Shown: positions 23,573 through 36,500, counted from the stretch's first letter. The stretch is DNA of 64,000 bases from Symbiodinium natans (GCA_905221605.1 CAJNDS010002301.1:2055692-2119691); one strand, 5' to 3'. Notes: generated from the letters alone by a model not told the origin. A program made the numbers and translations.

Positions 23573-25899
23573 CTAAACCCTAAACCCTAAATCAAAACCC
23601 TAAACCCTGAACAATTTAGAGCACCGACCGTATGACGCACGCCGTTACTGCGGCGGGGGCGCAGCAAGGGATGGCGCGGCGGCTGCCGAGTTCACAAAGC
23701 AGCCCTCCTGGAGGGTGGGTTCAGGGTTCAGGGTTCAGGGTTCAGGGTTTAGGGTTTAGGGTTTAGGGTTTAGGGTTGAGGGTTTAGGGTCCTGGAGCAC
23801 CAACGGCAAGGAGGGGATAGGGAATTGAGTGCCTTGGAAATCCAGCAGATCACCTTACAGCAGTCTATATCCATCATTCCCTCAGCGTCCTGTTCGTGAT
23901 ATACACATATAAAATCTTTTTTACATGTAAACATAAAGAAGTGTACATATATATATATATACACATTATATACATATATACATATGCATCTACATATCAC
24001 TCATACATGCATACATTCATACACACATGCATACATGTAGGCATATGTGCTGTTGAAACCAAAATGCTTAATTCTAAGTTGTTGTTTTATAATGACTTCA
24101 GCATTCCACAAGAAGACCTAACGCTCATCAGAAAATCACCCCAAAAGGCTCAACGATTATAGCACAAAACACACAAAAAACACCACGAATGACATATACA
24201 TGCCAAACCATGAAAACGACACACGCGGACAGACAACCAAACACACGTGCCCACGTGCAAGCAAGCGAGCAAACAAACACTGTAACACTCAAGCAATCAA
24301 AACACATATACACACTCGCCCACCCACCCACCCACACTGTAGGCCTGCTCACTCGCGCCCGCCCACACACACATGGAGAAACAACCAGACACCTGCACGC
24401 ATATGCACGCAACCAGGCAAGCATTCAACAGGACTTGCGAGCAATGAAACAAACAAGCAGACATGCAGACAAGCAAAGAAGCAGACAAACAAACACCTGC
24501 ACTTACACTTCCATTGAGAGTTACTTGAAGGGTTTAGGGCCCCAGGGGGTTTAGTTCCTTCTCACTTCAGTCCACTACTCATGCGGACAAGGCTGCCAAA
24601 GGCCCGAAAGTGCAATGTTGGGGTCTAGGGTTTAGGAGGTCGAGTCTGCATATCCCGGCACATCCTGGATAAACCCTCAACCCTGTAGAAACGTCAACGC
24701 CGACCACCTGGCCCACAAACCGCCCCCAAAAACCGGCAACAAAACTCTAGACCTGTACAAACCCCTAAACCAGCCCTGAACTAGCCACCCCAGCCCTAAA
24801 CCCTAAACCCTAAACCCTAAACCCCAAACCCCAAACCCCAAACCCCAAACCCTAAACCCAAACTCGTCTCTCTGAACCCTAAACCTCCTACTGTGAAAAG
24901 GGGCCCTGAAGCTCCAAAGCCCTGAATGGATGTTCAGCGTTCCTCAGAAGATTGAACAGGGTTAGGGTTTAGGGTTTAGGGTTTAGGGTACAAGGGACCC
25001 TTACTCTTATTCCCCGAAATAGCCCAACATATGCATACACATACCTTTTGTCCTTTTGTACCGAAGCCCTAAACCCTGAACCCTAAACTCTAAACCCTAA
25101 ACCCTAAACCAGCCACTACATTATCCCTAAGGTCCCTTGTAAGGGTCCCTGCTTTAGTCCCCTGAGTGCAATAAAAACCCCAATGAAGGCCTACTTGGAG
25201 GTTCATGGTACTTAGTAACTACTTAGAACTGTACTTATCACCTACTTATAAGTCCCTAGAGTACCCTAAAGTGCCCTAATATGGTTATAAGTACAGTCAT
25301 AAGTACAGTTACCCTAAACCCCAAACCCTAAACCCTAGTTAGACCCTAAACCCGGAACCCTATAAGTACAGTCATAATTAGTTACTCAGTACCCTGAACC
25401 TCCAAGTAGCCCCGTACCTCCTGCAAACCCCACACAGTAAACTCCAGAAAGTTGGAACATGGTTTAAGGGTGATTTGGGTTTGGGATTCCCTTTGGGAAC
25501 GCTCTTGGGGTATGAGGATCATGATGTTCCAATACTGTAAACCCTTGAAATCAGAAGACCCCTATAAATCCTAGAAGCCAAGGGTTTAGGGTTTAGGGTT
25601 TAGGGTTTAGGATGAGCCCTACAAGCCCTGTAAACCGTGCAATATAAACCCTAAAAACCCATCCAGGCTTAGGGTTTAGGGTTTAGGGTTTAGGGTTTAG
25701 GGTTTAGGGTTTAGGGTTTAGGGTTTAGGGTTTAGGGTTTAGGGTTTAGGGTTTAGGGTTTAGGGTTTAGGGTTTAAGGCTTAAGTAGGGGGTCTGGGCT
25801 TAGGGCTTAGGATTTTCGGTCCTGCACAGCCAGAAGCAGCGACGCAACCGCAGCCGCGGCCAGCAACGCGCGTTGCGGCCGCGCGTGGGAGCGAAGCAT
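23530..25899 (-). CDS. Secreted or plastid-targeted protein, 5' exons
   Basis: Exons 25,822-25,899, 23,649-23,707 and about 23,530-23,572. Exon 1 begins MLRSHARPQRALLAAAAVAS then LLLAVQ, a clear signal peptide. The next residues (EGCFVNSAAAAPSLAAPPP) resemble the segment after the signal peptide in dinoflagellate bipartite plastid targeting, so an ER-to-plastid route is possible. Introns: a GA-AG intron of 2.1 kb (CAG|GACCG … CTCCAG|GAGGG), then a 76-nt GT-AG intron with telomeric units. Phases agree. The mature protein is not identified. Confidence 0.55.
23573..23648 (-). repeat. 76-nt intron with telomeric units
   Basis: Minus sense: GTAACGG at the 5' end, about five TTTAGGG-type units in the 3' half, acceptor TTTAG|GG from the last unit. 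Read through, it would introduce a stop (CAG TAA), so splicing is needed for the frame to continue. Confidence 0.55.
23649..23707 (-). CDS. Signal-peptide gene exon 2
   Basis: CTCCAG|GAGGGC to CCGCA|GTAACG, 59 nt, nineteen codons plus two bases, alanine/proline rich. In phase with exon 1. Confidence 0.55.
23930..24520. repeat. TA/CA-rich simple sequence region
   Basis: ATATAC microsatellite at 23,935-24,050, followed by about 300 bp of ACAC/CAAAC/CAAGC-rich sequence. Long open frames on both strands here are low-complexity artefacts. Confidence 0.85.
25194..25406. mobile_element. MITE family A copy 3 with telomeric insertion
   Basis: CTTGGAGGTTCATGGTACTT … CAGTACCCTGAACCTCCAAG, TA on both flanks. 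A CCCTAAA block (about 25,309-25,372) interrupts the right arm just after ACAGTTA; part of the arm is repeated after it. Inside the first intron of the signal-peptide gene. Confidence 0.85.
25669..25776 (+). repeat. TTTAGGG array
   Basis: About fifteen uninterrupted canonical units just downstream (minus sense) of the signal-peptide exon. A reverse-orientation array of similar size lies at 25,928-26,040, so the start exon sits between two arrays pointing towards each other. Confidence 0.95.
25822..25899 (-). CDS. Signal-peptide gene exon 1
   Basis: ATG at 25,899, 26 codons with basic residues then a poly-Ala/Leu hydrophobic core, ending GTGCAG|GACCG (GA donor). I chose this ATG because a textbook signal peptide begins there. 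An internal-exon reading cannot be excluded because AG sites lie upstream. Confidence 0.65.
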
Positions 25900-27349
25900 G
25901 GTGATAAAGGCTCTGTGAGGCCTTATAGACCCTAAACCCTAAACCCTAAACCCTAAACCCTAAACCCTAAACCCTAAACCCTAAACCCTAAACCCTAAAC
26001 CCTAAACCCTAAACCCTAACCCTAAACCCTAAAGCCTAAATCCCCAAACCCCAAAGCCTAACATAAGGCTTCTGGGTAGAGGGTTGGCACAGGCCTTTTC
26101 GGGCTTGTTGGGCTTTATATGCAGGTCTTGTTTGGCTCAGAAGGTTGCTGAACAGGGCCTACAGGGCTTACAGACTCTTGAGGGGTAACAGGGCTTAGGG
26201 GGGGCTTATAGAGATAAAGTCAAGGCCGGGAGTGTTTAGGGTTTAGGGTTTAGGGTTTAGGGTTTAGGGTTTAGGGTTTGGGGTTTAGGGTTTAGGGGTT
26301 TAGGATTCAAGGCGCTCTTGATCGTGGCTGCTGATGGCTCCAAAACAGTTGCGACCTGGGAGTGCAAACAAGTAGGCCGTGTTCGTCTGGGAGCCGTAAG
26401 CCCTAAGACCTAGGGTTTAGGGTTTAGGGTTTAGGGTTTAGGGTTTAGGGTGTAGGGTATAGGGTTTAGGGTAAACCCTAAACCCTCACAAAGCGTCCAT
26501 ACACCCATTCGCTAAACCCTTAACCAAGATCGTGAACCTGCTACGCAGCTGAGGTTGCCTTTCCTAAACCCTAAACCCTAAACCCTAAACCCCTCAATCA
26601 AGTGCTCATGATGGCCTACAGCCCCCCCAAAAACGTCAGTGGCCTGAAGCCTTCGACCCTAAACCCTAAACCCTAAACCCTAAATCCTAAACCCTAAACC
26701 CTAAACTCTACTAACCTTACAGCTTACCGCCTTAAAAGCCCCATAAGCCAAACAGATCGTACCATGCCCAAAGCCTCTTTTAGGGTTTAGGGTTTAGGGT
26801 TTAGGGTTTAGGGTTCAGGGTTTAGGGTCTAACCCTAAACCCTAAGCCTGAAGAGCCCAGCCATCTGCTCAAGCACCCTTAGGGAACGGCAGCCATGCTC
26901 GAGTAGGGCCATGACGCTTCAAGGGTTTAAAATGAAGTGGCCTGTGAACCCTGAAGTTCATATACCAATAACAAGTCTTTCGTAGCCTGTATGCCCTTAA
27001 CAAAGGGAACAATACCGGGGCGTGTCAGGCACTTTCCCATTATCTTAAGGGTACCTGGTGACAATTGGGCTATAAGTACAGTTCTAATTGGGTGAGAAGT
27101 ACAGTTAGATTTGGGTTATATATGTACAGTTATAGTTGGGTTATAAATACAGTTGTAATTGGGTTACTAAGTACAGTTACAGTCGGGTTAGTAAGTACCA
27201 TGAACCTGCAGGTATAGATTACAATCAAAACCCCTGCCCCGAAGGCAGAAGCTCGGTGTCTGGGAACAAGCCCTGGAACCTTTTGAGTGATGCATGTCCT
27301 CTAAACAACCCTAAACCCTAAACCCTAAACCCTAAACCTACACCCCAAC
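25900..27349 (-). other. Upstream stretch of the signal-peptide gene
   Basis: Telomeric blocks in both orientations (25,928-26,040, 26,230-26,310, 26,410-26,470, 26,565-26,710) and a degenerate family-A derivative at about 27,055-27,212 with four repeats of an ACAGTT…TTGGGTTA unit. One island (26,330-26,400) is open on both strands. Confidence 0.4.
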
Positions 27350-27439
27350 TTCCGAAGCAGCGCCGGGAGGGCGGGAGCACCACAGCTTCTTGTTCCTTGA
27401 CCAGCCGTGCCGCCAGTTGCGCAGCCCGGCCATGCAGTC
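27350..27439 (-). CDS. Exon with a Trp/Cys-rich motif (DCMAGLRNWRHGWS)
   Basis: CCCAAG|GACTGC to TCGGAA|GTTGGG, 30 codons, DCMAGLRNWRHGWSRNKKLW then CS. I recall similar D-C-x-A-G…N-W…G-W-S…K-K-x-W-C modules in many dinoflagellate predicted proteins; the function is unknown to me. Partner exons were not identified. Confidence 0.55.
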
Positions 27440-28303
27440 CTTGGGTGGGTTTAGGGTTTAGGGTTTAGGGTTTAGGGTTTAGGGTTTAGGGTTTAGGGTT
27501 TAGGGTTTAGGGTTTAGGGTTTAGGGTTTAGGGTTTAGGAGTTAGGGTTTAGGGTTTAGGGTTTAGGGTCTAGGGTCTAGGGTTTGGGGTTTAGGGTTAA
27601 GTAGTTCGAGAGTTTCGGGTTTTAGGTGATATAAGATACCGCACGTGGGACCCTCTTTACCTACAGCTTTTTGGGTTCTACCTGCTAATTCAGGGCAGCT
27701 ACTACTAAACTTGGCTGCACTAAGAAACCCAATAAACCCAAAAGAGGTAAGAATCTAAAGTTACGGTAAAGTACCACAAAGTAAACTGTGGGTAAGAAGA
27801 GCCCCAGGTTTCCCTACTCAGAGCCAGCATGGCCCGCAGTTCTCCGAAGTCGCCGACGGGGGAAGCTGAGGAGCCAACGAAGGGACGCTGTGGATTGTCA
27901 CCTCAGGGAGGTCTTGGGGGTTTAGGGTTTAGGGTTTGGGGTTTAGAGTTTAGGGTTTAGGGTTTAGGGTTAGGGATTGCCTTTGAGGTTTTGGGCCTTG
28001 GGGTTTGGGGTGTTTTGGCGAATGGAAGGTCTTCCATTTCAGCCGGCATGCCGCCTAGATAAATCAAACGGGCAAATATGGGGAGTTTACGATACTCGGG
28101 GTACCTGCTTGGGGTCCTTACTGCAAGGGGCCCCTACTATCCGGGGCTCCATTTTTGGGCCCTATTTTAGTAGACCCCCATATTGTCTGCATTGGGCAGC
28201 CCTGGTTGACTTTCTGGGGCACGGGGCACCCGATGGAGGGAGACAGGAACAGGAAAGGGCATGAAGTTGCAAGCCTAACCCCACAAGTATATCAAGTAAT
28301 CTG

Positions 28304-28335
<32 letters not shown>

Positions 28336-31300
28336 TCGGATGGCCGTTAAAACACCACCTGAAAAAAGTGTGCTTGCTTATGATCCACCTTGCAGCCAAT
28401 GAGGGAAAGCCCAAAAAACACCCCAAGGGCCTAAACCCTAAACCCTCAACCCTAAACCCTAAATGCCCCAAGCACCCCACTTCGCCGGCCCAAGGGAGCC
28501 CCTAAGAACACCAACCCCGCCCCAAATGTGCCCTGAGGGTTGAGTGTTTAGGGCATCCATCAGAAGAACCCCGGAACCCTAAACCCCAAACCCCAAACCC
28601 CAAACCCCAAACCCTAAACCCTAAACCCTAAACCCCTGGGTGCCCTGGCATCCCATGCCCTTGTGGGCACAGCACCAGGTCTTCTTCTCACGGGTCCAAT
28701 CTGGAAACATGGCTTAGGTTGGTTGAGGGTTGAGAGGTTTAGGTGGGGGAAAGGTTGGTTTAGGTTTAGGAAGGAGGGAAGAGGGTAAAAGTTTGAGGTT
28801 TGGGGCTTCAAGGTCTTTGGCTTTTGGGATAGAAAGCTTCGGGTTTAGGGTTGAAGTTGAGGCTTCGTAGGTTGCGAGCTACATGGGAGTGGAAAGGGAC
28901 ATCTTCCTTAGCTCTTTGTATGGCTCCATTTCTTCCCCGAAGGGTCCACGTGCCTTGCCTGTATTGTGTAGACGTTAGCTACTTCTTGGGAACCCTTTGA
29001 AGGCCCAACCCTAAACCCTAAACCCTAAACCCTAAACCCTAAACCCCAAACCCTAAACCCTAAACCCAAGTATATATTCTGTAGGTACATGGACTCTTAG
29101 GGTTAAGGGGTGTATAAGTTACGATACGTAGGGGTCCGCGCGCGAGAGCCCCAGCACCGTCCCAAGTGCAAAAACAACGGGCTTAGGGTTTAGGGTTTAG
29201 GGTTTAGGGTTTAGGATTTAGGGTTTAGGGTTTAGGGAATTCTTCTCAACTCAGCTCTAGGGATTGGTGCGTAAGGGAAACCAACCCGGGAGTTCTACAA
29301 ACAAGGACATGAAAGGGCTTCCATGGGACACTGTAAACCTGAACTTACATCTGAACTACATCGAACCTAAACTACAGGCCCAAACAACCGCGCAAACATA
29401 AGGATTCTACACACATGGTTTTCCAGAAAGCCCCCTTACAGGGGCCCTTATACCACAATAGTGAATTGTAGGATCCTTCTGTTTATATACGTGGTTTTGG
29501 GGGCCCCAAGAATCTCCTGTCTTCAGCACTTTGTCGGGCTTGGTGCTGTGGGGCTTTAGGGCCTGGGGTTTAGGGTTTAGTTTAGGTTTAGTGTAGGGTT
29601 TAGGGTTTCGTCCAGCCCCTGAACCCTAACCCTAAGCCCGCAACCCGTAAAATGCTGGGGCCGAGGCCAATGTTCCAAGTCGCCAAACCTTGGTACGGGA
29701 TGCCCTAATAAGGAGTATCATGTATGTTGTTTGGATGGTTCTGAAGCAAATAATGTATTAGAGGGTTTATGGCTTCGTGTGTGTGTAGGGCTATAGGGTT
29801 GCAGGTTTAGGGTTTAGGGTTTGGGGTTTAGGGTTTAAGGTTTAGGGTTTAGGGTTTAGGGTTCAGGGCTAATTTCAGGGTTGCAGGTCTAGGCTTTGGG
29901 GCCTTATGGTTGAAGGCTTAGTGCTTAGGATTCAGAAGCAGGTGATGCTCTCGGATCGAAGCTTGTGCTTTGGGCGCATTTTGGGGCACCTCATGTCGTG
30001 GTCTGCAGTCTGTGCCTTGGTCTAAGCTGGAAAAAATCAGGTACAGGGTTAGGGTATAGGGTTTAGGGTTTAGGGTTTAGGGTTTAGGGTTTAGGGTTCA
30101 GGGTTCAGGGTTCAGGGTTTACAGACCCAAGAGTGACCTAGGAATAAAAAGGGTGCCCCTTTTTGTTGTTTAAAGGGGCTTAGACGGTAGCCTAACACCC
30201 TAAAAAGGGAATGAGGGCCTACTCTGGGTCCTAGTTCCAGATTCATGCGATTTCATGCCTTGGTCCCTCAAGCCTGTCAACCTCTCATCTTGTTGGTTCG
30301 CAGGGTAGGAGGGTTTAGGGTTTTTGGGTTTTAGGGTTTTAGGGTTTAGGGTTTTAGGGCTCAAGGTTCAGGGTTAGGGGTTAGGGTTTAGGGTTTTGCG
30401 TCTCAGGGGCAGTTCACATTGGAGCTTGAAACTCGAGGGCCCATTCCTAGAGGCCTCTAGCGAAGGGACCATCGAACGAAACCCACAGATTACAAGGATG
30501 TTTAAGGGCTAATAATAGGTTCTGGTTTGGGCTTCGGGTAGGGTTTAGGGTTTAGGGTTTAGGTAGGGTTTAGGGTTTAGGGTTTGGGGTTTGGGGTTTA
30601 GGGTTTAGGGTTTGGGGTTTGGGGTCTTGGATTTAGGGTTTAAGGATGGTTTGAGAGGCGTAGATAGGTTCTTGGCTTGGCGACGCTTGGGAGCTGTTTT
30701 CATGGCTGTGAGGTGACTTCATGGCTGGGGTGACTCCCTAAAGCTAAGTCCTGCACCCTAAACCCTAAGAAACCCTCAACCTAAACCCTACAAGCCATAG
30801 TCCAGGGCTTGTACCAACTGTGCAGTCAAAGTCGGGCGCGGAATCGCAGCCGATGTTCTGCGATGGAGTTTTTTTTTTTTTTTCGCTTCGGGTTTCGCAT
30901 GCCTGAAAACCCCTCTTCGTTTATGCCCTTAAGAGCCTATTCTCAAGGGCCCTGGAAGGGCAACTGGGCGGTGCAGGAGGAGGGTTTAGGATTGCGAAGT
31001 TTTGCTGTGGAGGCTAAAACATCGGCGTCACACATGTCACAGAGTGGAAGTGTACGCAGGCGGCTTTCGCCCAGTCTTCTGCCAACAGAGACGTACATGT
31101 TTAACACATGCAATCCTCGGCCTTACACAATCCACACGCCAAAGCTGTTGTTTGCGGATGCTACGCTTCTTCTGAGAAAGGTCTTGATTCAAAAATGCCT
31201 CCAACCCTCTCAGCACTACTGTTTAGCCTCAACCCCCCTCCCCAGACACAAAAAAGGGCTTAAAGAGCTTGGGCTTTAGGAGTCTCCCTAGCCCGAAACC

Positions 31301-31460
31301 CGAAACCCTAAACCAGAAACCCTATGCCCTGAAACCCTAAAACCCCCTCCGTTGCCCCAAACAGAGCAAAACAAGCCGACAAGAGCTCAGGGTAGTTACA
31401 AAATGACATAGTCCCTGAACGTGGGCCCTGAAAAAGGGGACCCCACATACATACACACCT

Positions 31461-31505
<45 letters not shown>

Positions 31506-33237
31506 TATATATATATATATGCACATGATTATATGCATATATATATATATATACCCTTACATACCCACATTAAGGGACCATGAAACTACCCTTAGACAAG
31601 ACGTCCAAGAAATGCCCTACGAACTCAAGCCGAGGGAGAAATGTTTGTCAGGGTGCGGGGTTTTGGGGCTTGTAGAATCGCGCATCCTAAACCCTCAACC
31701 CTAAACCCCAAACCCTAAACTCCAAACCTTAAAACCCAAACCCAAAACCCTAAATCCCAAAACCTACAGGGCTGGTCGTCTCTGTCCAGTCCCAAGCCTG
31801 GTAGCGGCAGCAGTGCCTCACGTTTTTGGGTTTATAGGGTTGAGGGTTTAGGGTTTGAGTTTTAGGGTTTAGGGTATGGGGCTCCCAGAAACCGAAACCT
31901 ACAACCCACGCCACAAGACGCTCTCCTGTCGAGCTGAAGCAGGATTTTCCATGGGTAGGTATCTAAATCAGGCTCCCTCTTTTGGGTCCCCCCCCCCAAA
32001 AGAAAATATAAAGGGGGGGGGGGGGGGGCCGAGTTGAGGCAACGACTCCAATGGGGCGTTGATGAAAGTGAGGGACCCCGAATATAGTCCCCCAAACAGT
32101 AGGATTCCCGTATAACAAGGATCCGAATAAGGTATACGAAACCCCCGAAATGCCAGAGAAGGGGTTCAGACGGGTCTGGAATCATCGGGTTTCAGAACTC
32201 CGGGAACAAAGCGAAGACACCGAACCCTGAAACCCAAAACCCCAAACCCTGAACCCTAAACCCAGCCTGAGAATTTCGTGCGTACCCTTGCTGCCAGTAG
32301 TGTTGGTCTGCTTTGTGAAGGAACGCAGGAATTCTGTCAAGAAACACGTTAAGGATTTAGGGTTTAGGGTTTAGGGCTTGAAAAATTGGCAAACTCAAGG
32401 AACTAAAGGAGTCCGGGACTCTTGTAAGGTATATAGGGACAATATAAGGTATATATATATATTATATATATATATATAAGGGATACATAGGGGAATAAGA
32501 TTCAGGGTCCTCCTTCTACCCCTTAACAAACAAGGCACTGGGCTTGTGAGCTGGCATCCTTATCTAGAGTCCCCCAAGGCTATAATCCCCAAATCCTAAA
32601 CCCCAAACCCTATAAACCCCTAAACCCTACGAACCCTCTAACCGCCATAAGCCCCAGAATCCCACAAAACCCGAAGCCCAGAAAATTCCGGGCTCCGGGC
32701 GACTTCTTCCCGGCAGGCCAGTCTTTGGGGTCGCCCATGAGGCAGTTGTACATGGGAGGCCCTGGCGCTTCAAACGGCTGGACAGGGAATTTTGGGTGTA
32801 CTGGGCCCCTCAAGAACCCAGAACCCTATGAACCCTAAATCGCAATTTAGGGTTCAGGGTTTAGGGTTTAGGGTTTTAGGGAACCCTTGGGGAGATAGAC
32901 CCTCTCAATAAGGTCCCTCCGTATTGGCACCAGAAGCACCAGAAGAGGGTTGAGAAAGGGTCCCCATTGAAGGGTCTCCCTAATTCCACCGAAGAAAGCT
33001 ACGGCGGGAGGGGACTGCTTTTGATGAATGTCAATCTGCATTTTGTGTCGACGACCTTATGTTCATTGGGAGTTGTCCCGAAACCTTAAACTACTAATTG
33101 CTTAAGAACCCGAAAAAAAAGGAAAAATGTTCTTCCTTATTAAGGGTAATATAGGGACTGATTGTTTTTTGTTCTTTTGGGGTTCTTACACAAACAGTAG
33201 TAAAACCTGAACCTTTATAATCCCACTTCCTAGCCCC
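27440..33237 (-). other. Unassigned stretch with telomeric arrays and islands
   Basis: Long TTTAGGG array at 27,448-27,594, family-I-like sequence, poly-T (30,869-30,884), CA/TA microsatellites (28,302-28,336; 31,460-31,556; 32,449-32,478), and scattered minus-strand islands. Examples are about 27,830-27,900 (GDFGELRAMLAL), 29,935-30,025 (RHEVPQNAPKAQASIREHH) and 30,245-30,305 (NQQDERLTGLRDQGMKSH). These look codon-like but could not be chained. The 156-codon plus ORF at 30,809 is probably incidental. Confidence 0.35.
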
Positions 33238-33489
33238 TCAAGCTCCAACGGGCCAGGGTCTGCGGTGGAGTCTGCTGCGGGCCTGGGAAACTGCTGGCTC
33301 CGAGCGGGGGGGCGCGGTGGCACAGAGGCCCAACCGGCACTCTGCATCTTTCCGTCTTTGGATGAACCAGGCTTTTCCTGTTTGTCCCACATTGTCCCAC
33401 GACCATTTTGGATTCGCCTCCTCCTCCTCCTCTTCCTCCCACCACTTCAATACATCTTCTTCTTTGCCAGCACATCCAGAACCTCCGTA
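33238..33489 (-). CDS. Exon encoding an acidic, Trp-rich segment; unrecognised protein
   Basis: An 80-codon minus frame starting at CCTCCAAG|TACGGAGG, exactly at the end of a truncated family-A MITE. It reads YGGSGCAGKEEDVLKWW, a run of seven Glu, then WSWDNVGQTGKAWFIQRRKD, and ends at GCT TGA (33,238) or at an earlier CCC|GTTGG donor. It shows that the AG closing the family-A inverted repeat can act as a 3' splice site. Confidence 0.55.
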   Translation of the reverse strand, partial: YGGSGCAGKEEDVLKWWEEEEEEEANPKWSWDNVGQTGKAWFIQRRKDAECRLGLCATAPPRSEPAVSQARSRLHRRPWPVGA

Positions 33490-33525
33490 CTTGGAGGTTC
33501 ATGGTACTTATAACTTAGACGGTTT
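33490..33525. mobile_element. Truncated MITE family A (left end only)
   Basis: CTTGGAGGTTCATGGTACTT followed by unrelated sequence; the right arm is missing. Adjacent to the acidic exon. Confidence 0.7.
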
Positions 33526-36500
33526 TAGGGCCTGAGGTAGGGTTTGGGCGTTCGTGCTTGAGGGCTGTTTCACATAGCTGCACCGTGCTTACAGTATCCG
33601 GGCGCTGCAGTCTGCCCTACCCACCAGTCTGCGCTACCCGCCCCCCTCCCCGATTTCCCCAAACCCTTAAGCCCTTGAAACCCTTAAGCCCTTAAACCCT
33701 TAGATCATGAACCCTGAAACAACAATTCCTCATAGCTAAACATGTAAAGGTCAAACCCTTATGGGGTTTACTTACTCTAAGGGTCCGTGCCTAGTATATA
33801 CCTGGGCTTCAAACAGGGTTCCCAAAAAGCTTTAGGCCCCCCAAGTATACGCTATATAGCACCCTACACCCTAAACCAGAAACCCCTAAACCCTGAACCC
33901 TAAACCCTAAACCCTGAAGCCTAAACCCTGAACCCTGAACCCTAAACCATAAACCCTAAACCCTAAACCCTGAACCCTAAACCCTGAACCCTGAACCCTA
34001 AACCCTAAACCCTACAGGCATATGGACCCTTTGTCAAGGTGCAAAGCCACACCACCCGGCCTCCGGTGGGGTAAATAACCTTCGCAGGCTTCAAGTCTCG
34101 GGCTTTAGGGTTTAGGGTTTAGGGCTTGGGGTTTAGACTTTCGGCTGTAGGGTTTAGAGATTCGTTCAGGTCTGGGATTTCGGCCTTGAGGGCTTCAGGG
34201 TTTGAGGGGTTTAGGGGCGCTGCCCAGCTCGCCAACAGACTGACGGGGAATGGACCTCATGAATCAGGTATTTCACATCGAAGGCGGCTCTGGAGACTTG
34301 GGGGGTTGAGGGTTTAGGGTTTAGGGTTTAGGGTTTAGGGTGTAGGGTTTAGGGTTTAGGGTTTAGGGTTAGGGGACCCAAGAGTAATCTGGGAATAAAA
34401 AAGGGTGCACTGTTACAAGGCCTTGCAGCCCTCCCCTAAACCCCCACAAACCCCCTAAACCACCTGAAGCCCTAAACCCTAAACCCTAAACCCTAAACCC
34501 TAAACCCTAAACAGGCCCTACACCTGTTCAAGGCCAAGAAGCGCCGCCACCGGACGGTATCAGCGGCTCAGGTCTCTCTGGCATGGAAGAGGCCATCTGC
34601 GCCTGGTGCTCTAGGAGTTTTGGGGTTCATAGCTCGCCCTAAACCCTAAACCTTCAACCCTAAAACCCTGAAACCCTAAAACCTAACACTCTTACAAGGA
34701 GGGGCCCCCTAGTTATAAGTAGAGTTATAAGAGCCCTAAATTGGGTGATAAGGATCCTAAATAAGGTTATTAGTCCCTTAACTACAGTTAGTATTGTCAG
34801 GGGGCCCCTCCTTGTAAGAGTGTTGGCGCGTTCATGGCTCGCCCTAAACCCTAAACTTTCAACCCCAAAACCCTGAAACCCTAAAACCTAAAACCTAAAA
34901 ACCCCAAATCCACAAAACCCCCAAAAATCCTTAAAGGGGTTCTTGGTGTTCGGGTGGGAAGTTCTGGGCTTTGGTGCAACCCTAAACCCTAAACCCTAAA
35001 CCCCAAACCCCAAAACCCTAAACCCTAAACCCTAAACCCTAAACCCTAAACCCCAAACCCCAAACCCCAAACCCTAAACCCTAAACCCTAAACCCTAAAC
35101 CCAACCCTAAACCCCAAAGCCCTAAGCCCTGCTTTGAGATGTGGGGCAACCCTCATCCCTGGACCCTGCACTGGAAGCCTCCATATCCCAACCCTCACCC
35201 TAAGTTTAGGGTTTAGGGTTTAGGGTTTAGGGTTTAGGGTCTCCTAGTTTAGGGCTTAGGGTTGAGGGTATAAGGGTTCTGTAAGGGTCCATGTACCTAG
35301 ATAGTACACATCTGGGCCTAAAGCTACTACAGAGGAACCCGGCCGAAGTACACACGCGCAATCACACGCACATATACCCTTTTCTACTATATGGGTGCGT
35401 GGACTTTGTTTGTTCATATGCAAGCCTGTCGTATTCACGGAAAACTAAAGGTGTGTACCTGTAAGAGCAGAAGGGTGCCTAGATGCTCGGTCTAAGGTGC
35501 ATGGGGTTTAGGGTTCAGTAACTTATGGCTTTAGAGCTGTTGGCAATTCAGTGTTTAGGGTTGTGTAACTTTGGGGGGTTTACGGACATGAGGGAACCCT
35601 AAATTAGACCCCAAATAGTAGGATTCCCTTACAATTTTCGGAAACCCTATGTAGGGGTCGGAAGACTTACTAGTCGTATTCCCTTGTGGCCCCTTTATTG
35701 TGAGCCAATAACCCCCCCCCCCCCCCCCCCCAAAGAAAAAAAAAATTAATAACAAAATAAAACAAAATAAAGAAATAAAATATTCTAATTATTGAGGCGC
35801 CTAACCCTAAACCCTAAACCCTAAACCCTAAACCCTAAACCCTAGGGTTAAGGTTAGCAGAGCCATCGACTCCATCCTCCGCTCAGCCAAGGCAGCGGCT
35901 GGTTGCGCGAGCGCTGGCGCGAGGAGCACGCTGACAAGGGCGAGGACCTTGTGGAGGGGTTTAGGGTTTAGGGTTTAGGGTTTAGGGTTGAGGGTTTAGG
36001 GTTTAGGGTGTGATTTACTCATGCTCAGTTCTCTCAGCTAGGGGTTTAGGGTTCAGGGTGACCTTTCCAAGCCCCCCTTGCGGATGCTCCTACATAAGCT
36101 TAGCTTTGGAGCAGACCCTGGTATAAGTACCTATAATCGGAACCCAGAACCCAAAAAAGTAGTAAAGTAAACCTGTTTTGGGGACTCGACAATGGGCGGA
36201 GAGAGTTGGGCTATCCAGGGGATTCTTGAGGGGCTTCTTGGCTCGAAACCGTGCGCCCTAAACCCTGAACCCTTAGCCCTGAATGCCAAACCCTAAGCCC
36301 TAAACCCTAAACTTAGCCTAAACCCTAAACCCTAAACCCTGAACCCTAAACCCTGAACCCTAAACCCCCAACCCCTATCCCTAAACCCTACACCCTGTAG
36401 GAGATGCAAGTGCCCTGACGTGGAGCCTGGACGCAACTTGCGCCCAAACCATCTCACTCCTGTCGGGTTTAGGGGTAGGGTTTAGGGTTTAGGGTTTAGG

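Noticed and set aside
30809-31279. 156-codon plus ORF
   Set aside because: No domain, it crosses a poly-T run and a telomeric unit, and it is opposite to all supported genes.
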